Positions 44,215-56,282 of a stretch of DNA of 64,000 bases are shown here, piece after piece. Each line of letters starts with the position of its first letter. Position 1 is the first letter of the stretch. The notes beneath the pieces are model-generated. The model was not told where the DNA came from, did no database searches, and saw only the letters and a list, made by a program, of their open reading frames with translations. The DNA is taken from positions 3,488,501-3,552,500 of the forward strand of contig JARHVA010000316.1 in assembly GCA_037957365.1 (NCBI GenBank). The letters are read 5' to 3'. Source of the stretch: Torreya grandis. Lineage: Eukaryota > Streptophyta > Pinopsida > Cupressales > Taxaceae. The position numbers were made by a program, and so were the translations under genes.

Positions 44215-45640
44215 TAGTTCATGTTTTTTAAGAAAAATAACACTTGAGGTGTATTATTTTCATGGGCTCATCAAGTTCATCTCCGTCCAGTTTAGCGAGC
44301 CTATATGCTCTAGAGCCATAGTTTGAAACAATAACATAAGGGCCTATCCAATTGGGTTTGAACTTGCCTTTTTTTTCTTAATCATGGGTTTATTTTATTT
44401 TTATTCAAGGATAAGATCACCAAGTTCAAACTCTTTATGTTTAACCTATCTATTACATTGATCACGTAATCAGTTTTGATATGCTTGAAGGCTTTTTACA
44501 ATAGCCATGCACTATCATCTACTAACTATAGTTCTTGTAGGTGAGCTACTCTATAATATTCATCATCCAGGATGTGTTTCAATGAGATATGTAGAGAAGG
44601 TAACTCACCTCGATGGGAAGAATGACCTCAGTGCCATAGACTAGGGAATATGGTATGGCTCCTATAGGAGTATGGTAATTGGTATGATATGCCTAGAGGG
44701 CGTAGAAGAGTTGCAAGTGCCAATCACAACCAATATCATTGACAATATTTTTAAGAATATTGACAATGGTATTATTAGATGCCTTTGCTTGGACATTACC
44801 TTGTGGGTAATATGTAAAGGAAAAATCTTGGGTGATGTGGTACTCGACACAGTTTGCTGTGACATCCTTATTCTTAAATGATATGCCATTATTTGATATA
44901 TTATTGAATGGGATACCATAGTAGTAGATGAGATAGTTGAAGATGAATTTGGAAATCTATTTTTTAGTCATGTAAGTGAGGGGTATAGATTCAACCCACT
45001 TAGTGAAAAACTTGGTAGTGATAAGGATGTGTTTATGGCCATCAGATGAGGTAGGGTTAAATTTTCTTGAGATCAAGTCCCCATGTTGAAAATGGCCATG
45101 GTGTAAGCATTGGTTTGAATGTTATAGCTGAAGCATGAATTAAATTGGCATGCCTTTGCCATGTATCACATCTTTTAACATAAGCAGCTGCATCTGCTTC
45201 CATAGTTGGCCAAAATAATTGGTACATATGAGATTTATGGTAAGGACAACCCTGATAGTGTGGGATCTACATACTCCTTCATGAAATTCCCTAAATGATA
45301 ATGTGTCTTCTAATGAATTTAAACAATGAAGTAGAGTTCTATCAAATCTCCTATAGTAAAGGATTGGGCCAAGTAAGGTATAACAAGAGGCTTGGTGTGT
45401 TAAGGCCTTTTGTTGTTTACATGATAGGTCTGGTGGAAGGATGTGATCATGAATGTAGTTATATAGGTCTGAGTACCAAATAGAATTAGGACCAATAATA
45501 TCATAGATCATTATGATGGTCAAATGTTCATGAGTAGATGCTAGAAGATGTTCAATAAGGAATTGATATTTTCTTGCCTTGTCTATGATACAAATTAATG
45601 AACCAATGGAGGCCATAGCATTAAATGCCTATTATTGGCT
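44215..45640 (-). pseudogene. Gypsy-E integrase
   Basis: 45616-45140 (-) gives the H2C2 zinc-binding part (LLGPILYYRRFDRTLLHCL, FREFHEGVCRSHTIRVVL). The catalytic core follows in broken frames (HILITTKFFTKWVESIPLTY near 45010, then YYGIPFNNISNNG for the second aspartate near 44900). Then comes the C-terminal part, KFKPNWIGPYVI with NYGSRAYRLAKLDGDELDEP near 44270-44370, matching 'GKFxPNWEGPYVV...GGAYxLxxxDG' of Tat integrases. Many stops. Confidence 0.85.
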
Positions 45641-45649
45641 CAAGGTATG

Positions 45650-46420
45650 TGTTCAAATTAGATATGAGCAATTTTCCATTTGAAAGTGTCCACCATGGCC
45701 TTGTATAGTAACACTTTATCATATTTGGTCTAAAATTGGTCTGTAACTTGATTGATGATTAATTGAGAATCACTATAAACTATGAGATGTTAAATGTTCC
45801 ATTTTACTACTTGATAAAGCCCTGTGATGAGTGCTCCTTAGTCAGCCATGTTATTAGTACAAGGGAAGCTAATACAAAATGATTTAGGAATAAGATCCCC
45901 TTATGGTGTAATAAACAACAAGCTTTCCCCTGATCGAGAGAATGTGAATGACCTATCAAAATACAACTTCCATTGCTTCTCTTCAGGAGGTGTTTCTATG
46001 ATGGTCATGATGGAATCTTATGGTAATACAAAAGTGAGTGGTTTGATATCTGAAAGTGGAGCTTCAACAAGATGGTCTTTAAGTACTTGTCCCTTAATGG
46101 CATTTTAATTGACATACTCAATATCGAACACACTCAACAATATGATCCATTTAGCCATGCAACCCTGTAAAACTATCTTGGATAGTAGATACTTGAGTGG
46201 ATCTACTTTGGCAATAAATATGGTCTTATTGTTAAGCATGTGATGATGCAACTTTTGGGCTATAAAGACCATAACTAAATAAGCTTTTTATATTGGTGTA
46301 TAGTTGTGTTCATACACGAGTGTACGAATTAGATAATACATGACATGTTTTGTCCCTTTTTTGTCATGCTGAGCTAAAATTGCCCCTAAGGCTTTGTTAG
46401 TAGTAGAGAGGTATAGTAAA
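45650..46420 (-). pseudogene. Gypsy-E double RNase H
   Basis: The first RNase H ends near 46150 with KIDPLKYLL-type and GRMAKWIVLLSEFDIEYV-like blocks. The second, additional RNase H follows: KQWKLYFDRSFT near 45960-45990, FPCTNNMAD near 45840-45862 and YSDSQLIINQVTDQF near 45745-45780. The acidic catalytic positions are recognisable in the second domain. The presence of both domains places the element in the Tat/Ogre lineage. Confidence 0.82.
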
Positions 46421-46749
46421 AATGGCCTTCCTAGCATTGGTGGTAATAAAATTGGTGGGTTGGCAAGATATTATATTAGATGTTGAAAGGCTTTCTAACA
46501 TTATTCATCCCAAAGAAATGTAACACCTTTCTTCAACAAGTGAGTGAAAGGATGGAATTTATCATCCAACTACGAAATGAAGCATCTAATAAATTGGATT
46601 TTACCCTACAAACTATGGAGTTATTTTAAAGTGGAAGGTGGTGGCATCTCGATAATGATTTATACCTTGGTAAGATCAACTTCAATGCCTTAGTGATAGA
46701 CAATGAACCTAAAAATTTGCCTAAAGTAACACTAAAGATGCACTTCTTG

Positions 46750-47900
46750 GGTTTAAGTCAAAATTTTTACTCACAAAGCCTTTCAAATATCCTTCATAGC
46801 ATGGCTAGATAATCTGCACAAGTCTTTAATTTACCCAATATGTTGTTGACATAGTCTTTGATAATATCATGCATCAAGTCATGAATTATGATGGTCATAA
46901 CTCTCTGGTATGTTTCCCCAACATTTTTGAGGTCAAACAACATAAAATAATAATAAAATTTTCCCAAGGAGTGGTGAACACTCTCTTGTATTGGTCTTCT
47001 AATGCAATCCTGATCTGATTGTATCCCAAAAATCCATCCATAAGGGAAAGCATTTCATTCCTAACTATGGAGTCAACTATAATGTCAATATTTGATAAAG
47101 GAAAGTCATCCTTGGGGTAGGACTTGTTAATGTATTTGAAATTAGTGCAGGTTCTGATCCCTTTTAAGTTTTTACCAATAGGCACAATGTTTGAGATCCA
47201 CTTTGAATAGTCGATCAGTCGGATGCATCTCGCTTCCAAGATTTTTTCCAACTCTTTATTTACTAATAAAATAATATGAGGATGCATCTTAAGTAGTTTT
47301 TATTTCACAAGCTTGGCATCAGGATATACAACAAGGTGGTGTACAACCAAGGTAGGGTCCAAACTAGGCATGTTTAAATAAGTCCAAGAAAAAATGTCAA
47401 TAAACCCCCTCAAAAGGGATGTAAAAATGTCATGTTCCTCCTCAGTGAGGGATGTGCCTAATTTGATCCACTTCAGGTAATTTGAAGTCCTGATGTTGAC
47501 TTTCATAGTATATTCTACTAGGATAGTCGAGCTATCATCCAAAATGGTTGGTAAAGATGTGAATTGGCATGTAATGACAAAGTCCTCTAGTCAAACTAGT
47601 TCTTCAAGCTCTCCCAAACAAGATGAATCAAAATCCCCTAATGGTACCAATGACCATGTAACAAATGTTGTAAGACATTATTAGACCATTTTATTGAAGG
47701 CATGTTGTTCCTTTATACTGAATTTAGACCCAAAATCAAGTTCATTATTGGTGGTCTCCTGAGCTTCTTTCAAGGAATGGTGAAGATCCCCATCTAGTGG
47801 CCCCTAAAATAGGTTCTCATCAAAAGATTGGCCTTTATCTTTACTTTTACCCTGGTCCAAAAGCACATCAAAAAGGTTTTAATTTTGGGAAATCAACATT
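46750..47900 (-). pseudogene. Gypsy-E reverse transcriptase
   Basis: 47542-47300 gives the lead-in IKLGTSLTEEEHDIFTSLLR then FSWTYLNMPSLDPTLVVHHL. 47287-46895 gives RT blocks IRLIDYSKWISNIVPIGKNL, FKYINKSYPKDDFPLSNIDI and LSLMDGFLGYNQIRIALEDQ, then FTTPWENF. The catalytic YVDD box is degraded (YVNNIL near 46845). Stops separate the pieces. Confidence 0.88.
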
Positions 47901-48072
47901 TTATTCTTTTCTTTTTGGCTAAGGGTGTTCACACACTCTACAAAATAGGTTGCAGGGTCTAATTTGATAGAGAACCCTTGTTTATGGTCTTCCAACAAAC
48001 ATTGTCTCTTTTGCCTAGAAAACTACAAAAGGCCTCATCATTATCAAACTCATCTATAGGCACTATGGATTC

Positions 48073-49160
48073 TCATTCATCCAAATCTATAAGTTGAGGA
48101 TGATAAAGAGGAAGTGAATAATGTTGGATTATTGGCTTAATGGTGAAAATGGTATAAGGGTCAAACAAATTGGTACTGATAAGGTCTTTATAAATGCTAT
48201 GATCAAACTCTACTTCATTGCCAACATCACCATCACTAGTCATTAGCATTGGAACATGAACAAGATACGTGGGGTCACCCCCAAGTGGTTTAAATTTGAG
48301 ACCATATGTGCCTCTATATCTAGTCATAGAAATAGGATCAAGAGTATCTTGCTAGTTTACCCCCAAGCCTCCACCTTCATAGGCTTAGTTATCCATGATC
48401 CTTTTAGGGATGGGATAATTTGCACCATGGTAACAATCAACCAATTTTTCATTATATAACCAAGAATCATCATTGGAAAGTGGGTCCTCTTCTTGGTTAA
48501 TGGTTAGTGTGAAAATAACAGGTGCTAGGTTATGAAGTTTACCTTTTCCCTTTCATCGCCATTCCATGTAAGTTGGTTTAGCTTTAGGTCTGCCATAAGG
48601 CTTGAGGTTCTATGGAAGCTTGGAAATATGGAATGTGTCATAGGTCAAATACTCTTTTGGACCATTTTTTGAGATGGTAATATGATTAGATATTTCAAGA
48701 GGAGGCATATATAAATATGAGGCAAGGCTATCTGCATCTATATAATTAGCCTTTGGCAATTCAATAAGTATCTATTTGTATTTGTCCTTCTTGGGTATTG
48801 GGTCTAGGCCAAAGTGATAGTTGTAACTTTCATATTTAGCCTCCAAATGTTTTTAGTGTTCATATGGATTTAAATCTCCATGGATAGTTACCTCCATCCC
48901 TGAGTGAGGGAACTTGATACACTGGTGCTATGTTGAAGGGATTATATGAATTTTATGTATCCATGGTCTACCCAAAATCAAATTGTATGATATGTCTAGG
49001 TCCAACACATATAAAAGTGTATCATGAGTCAAAGGCCTAATGATCACTATCAAACTTATGGTTCCTTGTGATTCCAATTCTTCATTATCATAGACTTTGA
49101 TAGTAATAGTCTCTAGCTAAAAGCCAACTGCTGTATGTCCCATATGCTTGATGAGATTTA
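48073..49160 (-). pseudogene. Gypsy-E protease and spacer before RT
   Basis: Near 48958-48985 the - strand reads LILGRPWIHKIHIIPST, the conserved end of the Gypsy retropepsin (ILGRPWL type). A spacer follows with SGMEVTIHGDLNPYEH and, at 48327-48073, MTRYRGTYGLKFKPLGGDPT. Such spacers are usual between protease and RT in Tat elements. Stops are present. Confidence 0.7.
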
Positions 49161-50600
49161 GAGACATAATTTTTAGGCCTGTTCCATTGTCTATGATGAC
49201 ATTTTAGACTTTGTTTTGCATGATGAAAACTTCAATGTATAACAAGTTATCATGAAGAGGGCCAAGGGATGACATATTACTTTGGTTGAAGGTCAACTAT
49301 TGGCCTGGGGCTAGATTTCCAATCAAATCTTGAAATTTATCTGGGGTTATGTCCTTTGGAACTCGAGATTATCCTAAGAGTTATGTAAGGATGTTCTTAT
49401 AGATATTAGACATACACAACAAATCCAAGATGTATATTTGTGCATGTGTCTATTGGAGTTATTCCACAATGTCATATATATTTTCCTTAATAGTGGTATT
49501 TAACTTATTTTGAGTCGACATGGTGGGTTGTATTGGTTCATTGGTAAGAGGTTATGGGCCTGGGATGGTAATATTAAACTATCGAATTGTGATTGCATAA
49601 TTCAAATTGGATAAGAGGATATTACTATTAGAAAATGACAGAGATGGGCTAGAGAGGATATTCTCAATTTTTGGTGCACTTGGTTATGGTCACGGGTCAA
49701 TGAGAAGTTATCAGCATAAGGTCTTGAAAATGTAATCCTTGGTTGGTGTTATGCTTAGCTATAGTCATAGGTCAAGAAAGGATTACTAGCATAGGTAGAT
49801 TTATTGGTATTATTAGGCAACAATCCTGGCTTATTGAAATTTGGTCTAAGAATAATGGTAAAAACATGCCCACCCACAATATGGTCTATAAATTTATTGT
49901 AGTCATGTACAACTACATGGTATGTTTGTTGGTTTTTGGGGCCATTTTAGCCTTGGTTCCTCCCATTCAGTTGATGTTTTTATTGTTGCTATTGATATTT
50001 TTGATGTTGTTGTAGTTTTTATTGTGGTCTTCATTGTTTACTATTATTGGTTGGCATTATTGTGCTATGGAAAAGGATTTTGGTAAATACCCAGATTTTG
50101 ATTGGAAGTAGACACTCTATTATCCAACTAAATCTCCCCATTTTCCAACATATTTTCAATAATGTGCTTCAACTACAAATAACGACGTATGGAATATCCA
50201 TGAAAATGATGGTATTCACATAACTCATGCTCTATATACTAGTTTGGATATGATATAACCTCAAGATAGTGTTTTAGAATCAGCTAACTAATCATATTGG
50301 TTGTGGTTAATTTGTGAAACACTACTTTAATGGGCTCACCAAGGTCATTGAAGACTCTAGGAGTGGGTCTTATTCTTTGAGGAGGGGTTTGCAAAGGTGG
50401 TTGTTGTGACATTTGAGGTGTCGGTCTAGGTTGCTATGTAGGCTATACTTTTTGAATAGGTTGTTAATGCAAAATAAGCTGCATTTATGGTATAGGTTGA
50501 GTATATGGTGTTTACATTATCTGGACATGGTGTGATTCAATCATTCCAAACTATGTGAGTGTTTGTATGTTAAAATTGGAAGTCATTTGACTTCAGAAGA
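49160..50600 (-). pseudogene. Gypsy-E gag remnant with a zinc-knuckle-like motif
   Basis: At about 50178-50235 (-) the sequence reads HELCEYHHFHGYSIRRYL then LKHIIENMLENGEI. This resembles the Tat gag motif CxYHxxxGHxTExCxxLKxxIE with the last cysteine lost. A proline/glutamine-rich stretch precedes it. The rest, down to 49160, is a low-complexity, stop-rich linker. The N-terminal gag and the 5' LTR are not visible. Confidence 0.65.
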
Positions 50601-50772
50601 GTAGAATATGTATATAAATAGTCTATTAACTATAACATTTAGTTCATTAAAATTTTAGGAGTAATAATATCTTATAATAAGTTTTCAATGTATTTTGTGA
50701 ATAGCGAAGTTATAATGGTTGAATAAATCATATAAAATCCTTGATTTGAGTTATATATGACTATTGGGATTT

Positions 50773-51297
50773 TGATCTTGGCAATAATTTAGTTGATAAT
50801 TCCACCCCAATTGATGATGGAACTTTTGGGAACCATAACTTTTTCACCGTAGCTCCAATTGACTCACCGTTTGAACTGTTAGAAAGCTAAGAACAAGGAA
50901 AACATGATGAGATGAAATGGAGCTTTGATATATGGATTTTGACCCCCAAAAACCCAATGGAAGTTACCCAAATTTCAATTTTAGTAGTGCAGTCTAAAAA
51001 TAGTAAGTTTTTAAAGATAGTAATTTTTTGAATTTTGTATTATTTTAATGAAAGGAAGTCGAACCACTTAATCTACCTTGAGATTGGTGACCTTTCACAT
51101 CATCCCCCTGATTTCAAAATGTGTATAAATTAAGATGTAACTTAAAATGTAAACCAGACATCTCTTCCCAGAGATAAGCATATAGTTGTATTGCAATTTT
51201 GAGTAATAAAACATCTCTTTTTAGAGAATTCATTATTACTGTGTTATTTTTGTGTTCTTAAAATATTTGTCAACTAAAAATTTTGAGTTTTGGATCA
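50773..51297 (+). repeat. 5' LTR of Gypsy-D
   Basis: Starts TGATCTTGGCAATAATTTAG and ends GTTTTGGATCA. It carries ATCTCTTCCCAGAGAT near 51160-51176 and AATAAA followed by a decayed second hairpin near 51205-51226. The primer-binding site follows at once. Confidence 0.9.
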
Positions 51298-51423
51298 GTG
51301 GTATCAGAGCGGTTTGTATTGAGAGTGTATGATCCCTAGGATGAGGTCAGGCTACAAAAATCTTGGGTGGAAAACAACAGAGCTTCCAAACTATCCACCT
51401 ATTCACTCAAAATGACTTCAAAT

Positions 51424-52440
51424 GGTGGATGACATCGAGACATCTGATCCTTTCAAGGAAATGGTGAATGAACCCTCCAATTGCAACAAGCACAAATGCT
51501 ATAATAATTTTCCCAAATTCTCCAACAACTCTTGATGGGAAATCCTGACTCCTCATCTGCACTTCCTAGCTCCTCATCCATGGAACATCCTTTCAATGCA
51601 CCAAACCCTTCAAGGTTTAGGTGAATTTTGATATTCCTACATTTGAAGGAAAAATCAATGCTAATGTAGTATAAAATTGGTTGGATCAATTGTCTTCCTA
51701 CTTCTCTGTAAATAAATTCACCGATGGAGAAAATATCACTTTTGCTCTTTTGAAAGCATCATTGCCCATGAAAAATTGATGGGAAGTGTACAAAAAGAGG
51801 TTCAATACAAATGACATTGGCTTTGAGGTGGAACCTACCTAGGATTATTTCATGGAAGCGGTAAAGGAAGAATACTATCATATTGGAGCATATGATGATC
51901 TGTACGTACAGTGGCAACAACTTCACCAAGGTAAGGAGCAATCTGTTCAAGATTACATAGACATTTTTCATTCTTTATCTGTAAGATTGGGCATCTAAGA
52001 AAGTGAGAAACATAAGGCTCAAATATCGTGGTGGACTATAATGGTACATATGGTGGGAAATAGAACTCTTTAATTTGGAAACCCTCGATGAGGCATACAA
52101 GTTCACAATTAAGATTGAGCAGAAGCATGGCAGAAAGAATATGAAGAGTCAGCCTTCAAAATGGCAAAGTGACAAGGAAGATCAAACATGAGGCCAAAAT
52201 TAGAAGCAAAAGGAGTTTCAAGATAAGAAACCACAGAAGGGCAAGGTTGTAAAATGGTGTGATTGCCACAAAATTGGAACTCATTCCAAAGAAGAATGTC
52301 GAGCCATCAAGTCACTACTTTCTGAGTCACAATACTCGACATCTACTACTCTATCTCATACACAACCTATAGTCAAAGAGGATGAAGAATATATTGTAGA
52401 TGCTAAGCCCAACACCATCATTTCTTCATCACAGACCCGT
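51424..52440 (+). pseudogene. Gypsy-D gag
   Basis: Starts with MVDDIETSDPFKEMVNE at about 51424 and, in broken frames, repeats the gag blocks seen in the array (LDQLSSYFSVNKFTDGENIT, YKKRFNTNDIGFEVEPT, DLYVQWQQLHQGKEQSVQDY). The knuckle-like block is WCDCHKIGTHSKEECRAIKS. Several stops and single-base changes are present. Confidence 0.85.
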
Positions 52441-52467
52441 GAGGAAAGGCTAGATGACAAGGAAAGA

Positions 52468-52785
52468 TTGTTTCACTCCAAATTATGGGTAAATGGTAAG
52501 CCTCTACATTTCATTCTTGATAGTGGGAGTCAAAATAATTTAATCTCTGCTAAAGTTGTGAAAAGTCTAAATCTATCCATGAAGCCTCACCCAAAGCCAT
52601 ACAATATTGGATGGTTGAGCCTAGGGAGAGACCTCTGTGTCACCCATCAGTGTCTTCTTTCATATACAATAAAACCTTTCCAAGATGAAGTCTTGTGTGA
52701 TGTGGTCAATTTAGATGTTTGTGATGTACTCCTTGGTCAGCCGTGCATGTATGATCAACATGGAATCTATGAATCACAAACATGA
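52468..52785 (+). pseudogene. Gypsy-D protease
   Basis: An open stretch of 105 codons: LWVNGKPLHFILDSGSQNNL with the D-S-G active site, then KVVKSLNLSMKPHPKPYNIG and LCDVVNLDVCDVLLGQPCMY. It is the same domain as in the array units and ends at a TGA after YESQT. Confidence 0.9.
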
Positions 52786-52984
52786 AGAATCACCCTCACT
52801 CTTGGAACATGATGCTATAGGGTACCAGAGGTACCACCTCCCACATCTATCTCCCTGATCAGTGCCAAGAAATGTAGGAGATTGGTCAAAAAGATATAGT
52901 AATTCTTTCTCATGGTGGTCAAACCAAAAAAATCCAAGAAGGCTGATGTTGCAGTCCTGACTACATAATCAACATAATAACAAA

Positions 52985-53600
52985 AGCAAATGGGACAAAT
53001 CACAGGAGAATATGATGATTTATTCAAGTCACCCATAAGAGTTCCACTGCATTGCCAAGTAAAACACTCTATCAATTTGATCCCAGGATCACCTTTGCCT
53101 AACAGTCTTGTGTATCATAGATCAGTTTGGGAGAATGATGAGATAAAAAGACAAATTCAAGAATTGATCTAAAAGGGTCACATCAGGCCAAGCTCTTCAC
53201 CCTGTGGTAGCCCAATTATCCTGGCACTAAAGAAAGATGGAACATGGAGGCTTTGCATTGACTATTTACCCCTGAATAAAATCACTGTGAAGAATCACTA
53301 TCCTCTCCCCAGGATTGATGACCTACTGGACCAACTCCATGGTGCAAATTTCTTTACCAAAATTAATCTCAAATCTGGCTATCACCAAATTCCCATCAAT
53401 CCCATCGATGTTTGGAAGACTATAATTAAATATAAGGAGGGGCTCTTTTAATGGTTGGTTATGCCTTTTGGATTAACTAACACACCTAAAACCTTCATGA
53501 GGATGATGGATGACATCCTATGACCCTTCACTAACTCATTCATGGTTGTCTACCTGGATGACATACTCATCTACAACATAACATGAGAAAGGGGTCCATG
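52985..53600 (+). pseudogene. Gypsy-D reverse transcriptase, truncated
   Basis: Reads VPLHCQVKHSINLIPGSPLP, the SSPCGSPIILALKKDGTWRL block, then LPLNKITVKNHYPLPRIDDL, INLKSGYHQI and MPFGLTNTPKTFMRMMDDIL, and the catalytic box YLDDILIYN near 53555-53578. Directly after this the sequence jumps to the connection block (VIQEWPTLRTIIELHSFLGF). The RT thumb region, roughly 75 residues, is therefore deleted. Confidence 0.9.
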
Positions 53601-53609
53601 TTGATCTAA

Positions 53610-54240
53610 AAAAGATTTGGGTTATTCAAGAATGGCCTACACTAAGAACCATAATAGAACTTCATAGCTTCTTGGGTTTTGCAAATTTCTATCACATGTT
53701 TGTTCTTGGATTTTCACATGTTCTTGGTCAATAACCCAAGTGACTAAAGGAGGAGCTAAAGATACATTTTAGTGGGGTGAAATACAATAAAGGGAATTTG
53801 ATAATTTGAAGAATAAACTTTACTCAGCCCTTATTCTTGCCTTGCCAAATTAGCATCAATGTTTTGAGTTGATGACATATGCATTTGAATATGCCATGGG
53901 AGCTGTCATCATGCAACATGGCCATCCTATTGCATATCATAGTGAAACTTTCACTGATACAGTTAGGAAATATTTGACATATGATAAGGAGCTCTATGAC
54001 ATTATGCAAGCCTAAAAATAATGGAAACACTACATCTTGGGGAAAGAGACAGTCATCTACACTAACCACAGACCATTAGAATTCATCCAGACATAGAGCA
54101 AACTATGAAATGAGAGGCACCAAAAGTGGGCCACATATCTTTAGAAATTCCATCTGATAATCAAACATAAAAAAGGGATCTCAAATACGACTGTAGATTG
54201 TTTGAGCTACCCACCAATTATTGTACTCATAATAGTTCTT
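53610..54240 (+). pseudogene. Gypsy-D RNase H
   Basis: Connection block LHSFLGFANFYHMF near 53655-53700. RNase H blocks follow: HQCFELMTYAFEYAMGAVIM (the first aspartate is changed; FE-TDA is usual), GHPIAYHSETFTDTVRKYLT, YDKELYDIMQA and YTNHRPLEFIQT. Stops interrupt it. Confidence 0.85.
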
Positions 54241-54249
54241 GACCTATGT

Positions 54250-55578
54250 GGACATGAGACTATCACTTAGGGTGCACTATATGAAGTAGATCCTACCTTT
54301 GCTGATACATATCGAGTGATTTAAAAAGGTAAACATGTTTCTGATTTCTATTTTCAAGATAATGTCCTCTGTCATATGGGGCACATCTATGTTCTAGCTG
54401 CAGAGCAATAGAAGATGATATGGGAAGCACATTTCAGTAGGATAGCTAGACACTTTGGTGTAGAAAAGACATTGTCAGTTCTTTAAAAACACTTCTACTA
54501 GCCCCATATATGAAAGGATGTGGGAAGTTATCTCAAATCTTGCACCCCATGTGTAATAGCCAAGCCAACAAATAAGAAGCAAGGATTTTACATGCCATTA
54601 CTAGAACCAACCAGGCCTTGGGAATCTATCTCAATGGATTTTCTCTTAGGTTTACACACTTCAAAACATGGCAAGGACTATATTTTTTTTTGTAGTTGAT
54701 CATTTAAAAAAAATAGATATCATGATTACTTGTAAGAAAAATATATCTACTAAAAAAATTGCTCAACTATATTTTAGTCATGTATGGCTCCATTTTGGTC
54801 TCCCCAAGTCCATTGCCTCAGATTGAGACAGTAGGTTCTTGAGCATCTTCTGGTCCACTCTATGAAAGATGATGGATACCAAGTGATGAAGTCCATAGCC
54901 TTCCATCCACAAACTGATGGTCAGACAAAGGTGGTGAATCGCTTGATTATTCACATGATTCAGATGTATCACTATAAACACCCATGCACATGGGATGAGG
55001 GGATTTTTTTCATACAACATAGATATAATCAGGACCTACACAACTTGACCAAGCATAGTCCATTCCATGTATGCTTCAGGTTCTAACCCATGGCACCAAT
55101 TGATATAGCTGTTCCATTCTCCACCATGGAATACACACCTCATGGAAGATCTGAGGTAGCAAAAGTAACAAAGTTCATTGAACAAATGCAACACATCAAG
55201 CAACAAGTTCATGACATCTTGGAGAAGATGAATCATAAGTATAAGTAATGCCATGACAAACATAGGATTGCACACCATTTTGCTGTGGGTGACAAGGTTT
55301 GGTTGCATCTTTACAAGGAACAACTTGCAGGGCCACATAGAAAAAATTGGCCTCTACAATATGGTCCCTACACCATCACCAAAAAAGTTGGAGAAAATAC
55401 TTTTAAGTTGAACCTACCAGCCTACCTTGGTCTGCATCCAATATTCAATGTGGAGCTCCTCAAACCATATCATCCACATCTATTGGACACTTTAGTCATA
55501 GTAGAACAAATAAACATTGATGAGATTGATCCACAGAGTTTTTCTCCAATGGAGGAGGATCAAATTGTGGACACCTAG
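54250..55578 (+). pseudogene. Gypsy-D integrase
   Basis: The zinc-binding part includes HFSRIARHFGVEKTLSVL and CTPCVIAKPTNKKQGFYMPL. The core includes ESISMDFLLGLHTSKHGKDY with the first aspartate, FGLPKSIASD with the second, and FHPQTDGQTKVVNR leading to the glutamate block. 55285-55578 is the C-terminal part (GDKVWLHLYKEQLAGPHRKN, YGPYTITKKVGENTFKLNLP). No chromodomain was found after it. Multiple stops occur in the core. Confidence 0.88.
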
Positions 55579-55745
55579 ATGAAGACAACAAGAAAATGCT
55601 TTATTCTACTTTATCAGGTGGTCAAAAAGGGCCAGCTTAGCCCCCAAGGTGAGTGGCTCATAGAGAATCAAATCAAGACACAAATACCACACCTAATGTG
55701 GAACATTGACACAATAGGGACCGTTAATTTTCAAGGAGGGAAGAA

Positions 55746-56282
55746 TGATCTAAGCAACAATTCAAGTGATAATTTGGGTGACAGTTCCACCCCAATTGAT
55801 GACAAAACTTTTAGGAGCCATAACTTTTGCATCGTAGCTCCAATTGATTCACTGTTTGAACCGTTGGAAAGCTAAGAATGAGGAGAATAAAGTGAGATAA
55901 TATCAATACTTTATAAATGGATTTTTACCCCATAAAAATCAATGGAATTTTCCCAAATTTCAATTTTAGTAGTGTAGTCTAAAAATAGTAAGTTTCTAAA
56001 AATAGTAATTTCTTGAATTCTGTATTGTTTTAAATTGTGGAAGTTGAACCATTTAATCTCTCTCGAGATTGGTGACCTTACACATCCTCCCCTTACTTTC
56101 AAAATATGTATAAATGAAGATGTAACCCAAAATGTAAATCAAACATCTCTTCCTAGAGATAAGAGTATAGTTGTATTGTGATCTTGAGTAATAAAACATC
56201 TCTTCTCAGAGAATTCATTGTTAGTATGTTATTTTTGTGTTCTTAAAATATTTGTCAACCAAAACTTCTAAGTTTTGGATCA
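55746..56282 (+). repeat. 3' LTR of Gypsy-D
   Basis: 537 bp, preceded by the purine tract 55733-55745. It has the same ends and internal hairpins as the 5' LTR (ATCTCTTCCTAGAGAT near 56144-56160, then AATAAA and a second hairpin near 56190-56210). Confidence 0.92.

Larger units (their letters stand above)
40900..50600 (-). mobile_element. Gypsy-E: decayed Tat/Ogre-type Ty3/Gypsy element
   Basis: Read from right to left: a gag zinc-knuckle region (about 50.2 kb), protease (about 48.97 kb), reverse transcriptase (47.5-46.8 kb), a first RNase H (46.4-46.1 kb), a second 'archaeal-type' RNase H (46.0-45.65 kb), integrase (45.6-44.2 kb), and a long non-coding 3' part with dispersed short repeats (44.2-40.9 kb). 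Two RNase H domains in this order are the hallmark of the Tat lineage (Ogre/Retand). No LTR could be delimited. The right end is cut or hidden near the Gypsy-D insertion. Confidence 0.85.
50773..56282 (+). mobile_element. Gypsy-D: fuller, decayed relative of the Gypsy-C array units
   Basis: The LTRs at 50773-51297 and 55746-56282 share their ends (TGATCT...TTTTGGATCA), the CCATAACTTTTGCACCGTAG-type block and the paired hairpins with the Gypsy-C LTRs. The primer-binding site (51299-51310, TGGTATCAGAGC) and purine tract (AAGGAGGGAAGAA, 55733-55745) are in place. The internal 4.45 kb carries gag, protease, RT, RNase H and integrase, all with stops. The flanking pentamers (gattt and agttt) are not an exact duplication. 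It represents the pol-bearing form from which the array type was probably derived. Confidence 0.92.

Noticed and set aside
44672..44881. 69-codon + strand ORF
   Set aside because: Shadow of the Gypsy-E integrase core on the - strand.
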